Assembly (NCBI GenBank): GCA_965224595.1
Contig: OZ245057.1
Coordinates: 1,116,001-1,180,000, forward strand
DNA from: Aliivibrio_A sp016764915
GTDB taxonomy: Bacteria > Pseudomonadota > Gammaproteobacteria > Enterobacterales > Vibrionaceae
DNA length: 64,000 nucleotides
Reading direction: 5' to 3'
Part shown: positions 63,061 through 64,000 of the stretch, in pieces
How positions within the stretch are numbered: the first letter of the stretch is position 1
Layout: each line of letters begins with the position of its first letter
Program-made: the position numbers and the translations under genes
The notes under the pieces: generated by a model
Told to the model about the DNA's origin: nothing
What the model saw: only the letters and a program-made list of their open reading frames with translations
Database searches by the model: none

Positions 63061-63189
63061 TGCAGTTCTCCACAGGGTAGCTGATCAGATACACTGTATT
63101 GTATTTAAAGGGATATATGGTCTACGGAGTGTAAACCTGTTAATAAGAGGTGTCACTAACAGAATGATAAATAAGATGTTTAGAACAGG

Positions 63190-63232
63190 TTTTTCATTGG
63201 ATTGATTAATGAGTAATCAATCCAATGAAAAA
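63190..63232. repeat. Perfect 19-bp inverted repeat
   Basis: TTTTTCATTGGATTGATTA (63190-63208) is the exact reverse complement of 63214-63232, with a 5-nt loop ATGAG. The T-run is on the 5' side on both strands, the opposite of an intrinsic terminator. It lies 94 bp upstream of the next gene in a 265-bp gap that holds nothing else. Confidence 0.85.
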
Positions 63233-63325
63233 ATGAGGCGCAGATCTAATAATAAAAACAATCGCTCGTCTGCATATTCATTCGGCTTTACACTGGTTTA
63301 ATGTTTCAACAATCGGTAACTATTA

Positions 63326-63745
63326 ATGAAAAAAATCGCAATGGCACTTATGCTGTGTACAAGTTCAACATGTGTTAATGCGCAGGCGCTTACTAATTTA
63401 AGTGCGGGTGTTTTCCTAGGTACTGAAGATTCAGGCATTAGCGTAGCAACCGAACAGTTTCAATTACAAATAGGGCTGACAAATTTTAGTATTGCAGCCG
63501 ATGCCAAAATGAATTTTGAAGATATGCTTGGTCGTCGAGATTTATGGCCATTTTATGCGTATGGTGGCTTGAAATGGCAAGATGATAAAAAGGATGTTTT
63601 TGGTCCTCGCGCAGGTTTAGGAGCGTATTATCCGCTTGCTAATGGTCAGCTTACTATGTATGCACAAGCTGGACCTAGCTGGTATCTTAGTAAAGATGCC
63701 AATGTAAATTTTGAAGCGTTAGCGGGCGTGCAATTCCACTTCTAA
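63326..63745 (+). CDS. Small outer-membrane beta-barrel-like protein
   Basis: A 139-residue protein with a signal peptide (about 1-19, cut at VNAQA). The mature part shows short alternating strands and ends in VQFHF, the C-terminal aromatic typical of outer-membrane barrels. Possibly an eight-strand or fragmentary barrel. No known family recognised. Confidence 0.7.
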   Translation: MKKIAMALMLCTSSTCVNAQALTNLSAGVFLGTEDSGISVATEQFQLQIGLTNFSIAADAKMNFEDMLGRRDLWPFYAYGGLKWQDDKKDVFGPRAGLGAYYPLANGQLTMYAQAGPSWYLSKDANVNFEALAGVQFHF

Positions 63746-63783
63746 AAACACCGAAATCACTTTATGTTTTACTCATACATTAC

Positions 63784-63888
63784 GTGGAGAAAAAACAGTC
63801 AGTCAGTGAGTTTTACCTAGAAGATGAATTTATCACAACCGTTTCGCTACAAGAACTCGAGAGCTATGTCGAGGCTACCCAAGCGTAG
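63784..63888 (+). CDS. Possible small protein
   Basis: A 34-codon reading from GTG: EKKQSVSEFYLEDEFITTV then SLQELESYVEATQA. The composition is protein-like and acidic, and it is followed by a good terminator. The frame is open upstream without an ATG, and no SD is evident. It may be a small gene or a truncated one. Confidence 0.35.
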   Translation: MEKKQSVSEFYLEDEFITTVSLQELESYVEATQA

Positions 63889-63904
63889 TTATCATAAAAA
63901 AGAT

Positions 63905-63932
63905 AAGCAGATGGGTTCTATCTGCTTTTTTT
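63905..63932 (+). terminator. Intrinsic terminator
   Basis: AAGCAGAT (63905-63912) pairs with ATCTGCTT (63920-63927), 7-nt loop, then a T-run. Confidence 0.85.
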
Positions 63933-63983
63933 GTCTCTTTAAGGTAGAGTGATTCACTAACTATCAATTCAAAGAGGCATACA

Positions 63984-64000
63984 ATGGTGGCGAAGGTGAC
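63984..64000 (+). CDS. Start of a gene cut by the window end
   Basis: ATG GTG GCG AAG GTG (M-V-A-K-V) preceded by AAAGAGG at correct spacing. Too short to identify. Confidence 0.5.

Overview
The window looks like a Vibrionaceae chromosome, most likely a Vibrio and perhaps its second chromosome. This rests on gene content recalled from that family: nrdDG, talB, cysteine dioxygenase, YjiH, DUF2797 and DUF3820 genes, plus the AT-leaning base composition. It is an inference, not a computed assignment. No rRNA, tRNA, CRISPR array, intact insertion sequence or prophage was seen.

Layout. 1-4534: a periplasmic adaptor and RND pump. 4562-6506: a LysR regulator divergent from a pair of small YdcZ-type DMT membrane proteins. 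6557-8090: a cysteinyl-tRNA synthetase preceded by what reads as a complete transcription attenuator, with a 24-codon leader peptide carrying four consecutive Cys codons, an antiterminator arm and a terminator. 8137-10258: an AraC/GyrI-type regulator divergent from a frameshifted aminotransferase.

10353-31896 is an accessory catabolic island for sulfated galactosaminoglycan (chondroitin/dermatan sulfate type). An exported PL8 lyase, two exported Cys-type sulfatases and their radical-SAM maturase act outside the cytoplasm. A mannose-family PTS (IIB-IIC-IID-IIA) imports product. A cytoplasmic GH88/GH105-type unsaturated uronyl hydrolase and KduI handle the uronate half. AgaA, AgaS and KbaZ/KbaY handle the GalNAc-6-P half. 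A DeoR-type AgaR regulator sits at the head of the main operon. Its likely operators are GAAAG/CTTTC repeats spaced exactly 10 bp apart upstream of each transcription unit. The island is partly decayed: a truncated third sulfatase, a kdgK with its whole centre deleted, and a stub of eda remain.

31897-37523: a 600-bp stretch with a hexanucleotide tandem repeat and an orphan terminator, a CobW-type GTPase, RbgA/YlqF, and nrdDG with a perfect FNR-type box and two NrdR-type boxes 31 bp apart. 37536-44339: a TetR-controlled block (beta-barrel, LolA-like protein, MMPL transporter) beside cytochrome b561-YceI, with shared TGACG-N3-CGTCA operators. 44402-64000: mostly housekeeping or lineage genes (MscS, protease, PEP-CTERM protein, Nudix, GNAT, cysteine dioxygenase, cytochrome c, transaldolase, a zinc-module transposase-like protein, DUF2797, DEAD helicase, YjiH, ABC-class ATPase, FAD oxidoreductase, PilZ) with a cluster of DnaA-box sequences at 60276-60310 and a 19-bp perfect palindrome at 63190-63232.

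Most notable: the cysS attenuator, the self-contained AgaR-controlled PTS route for chondroitin products, and the TetR operator set joining an envelope-transport cassette to cytochrome b561/YceI.
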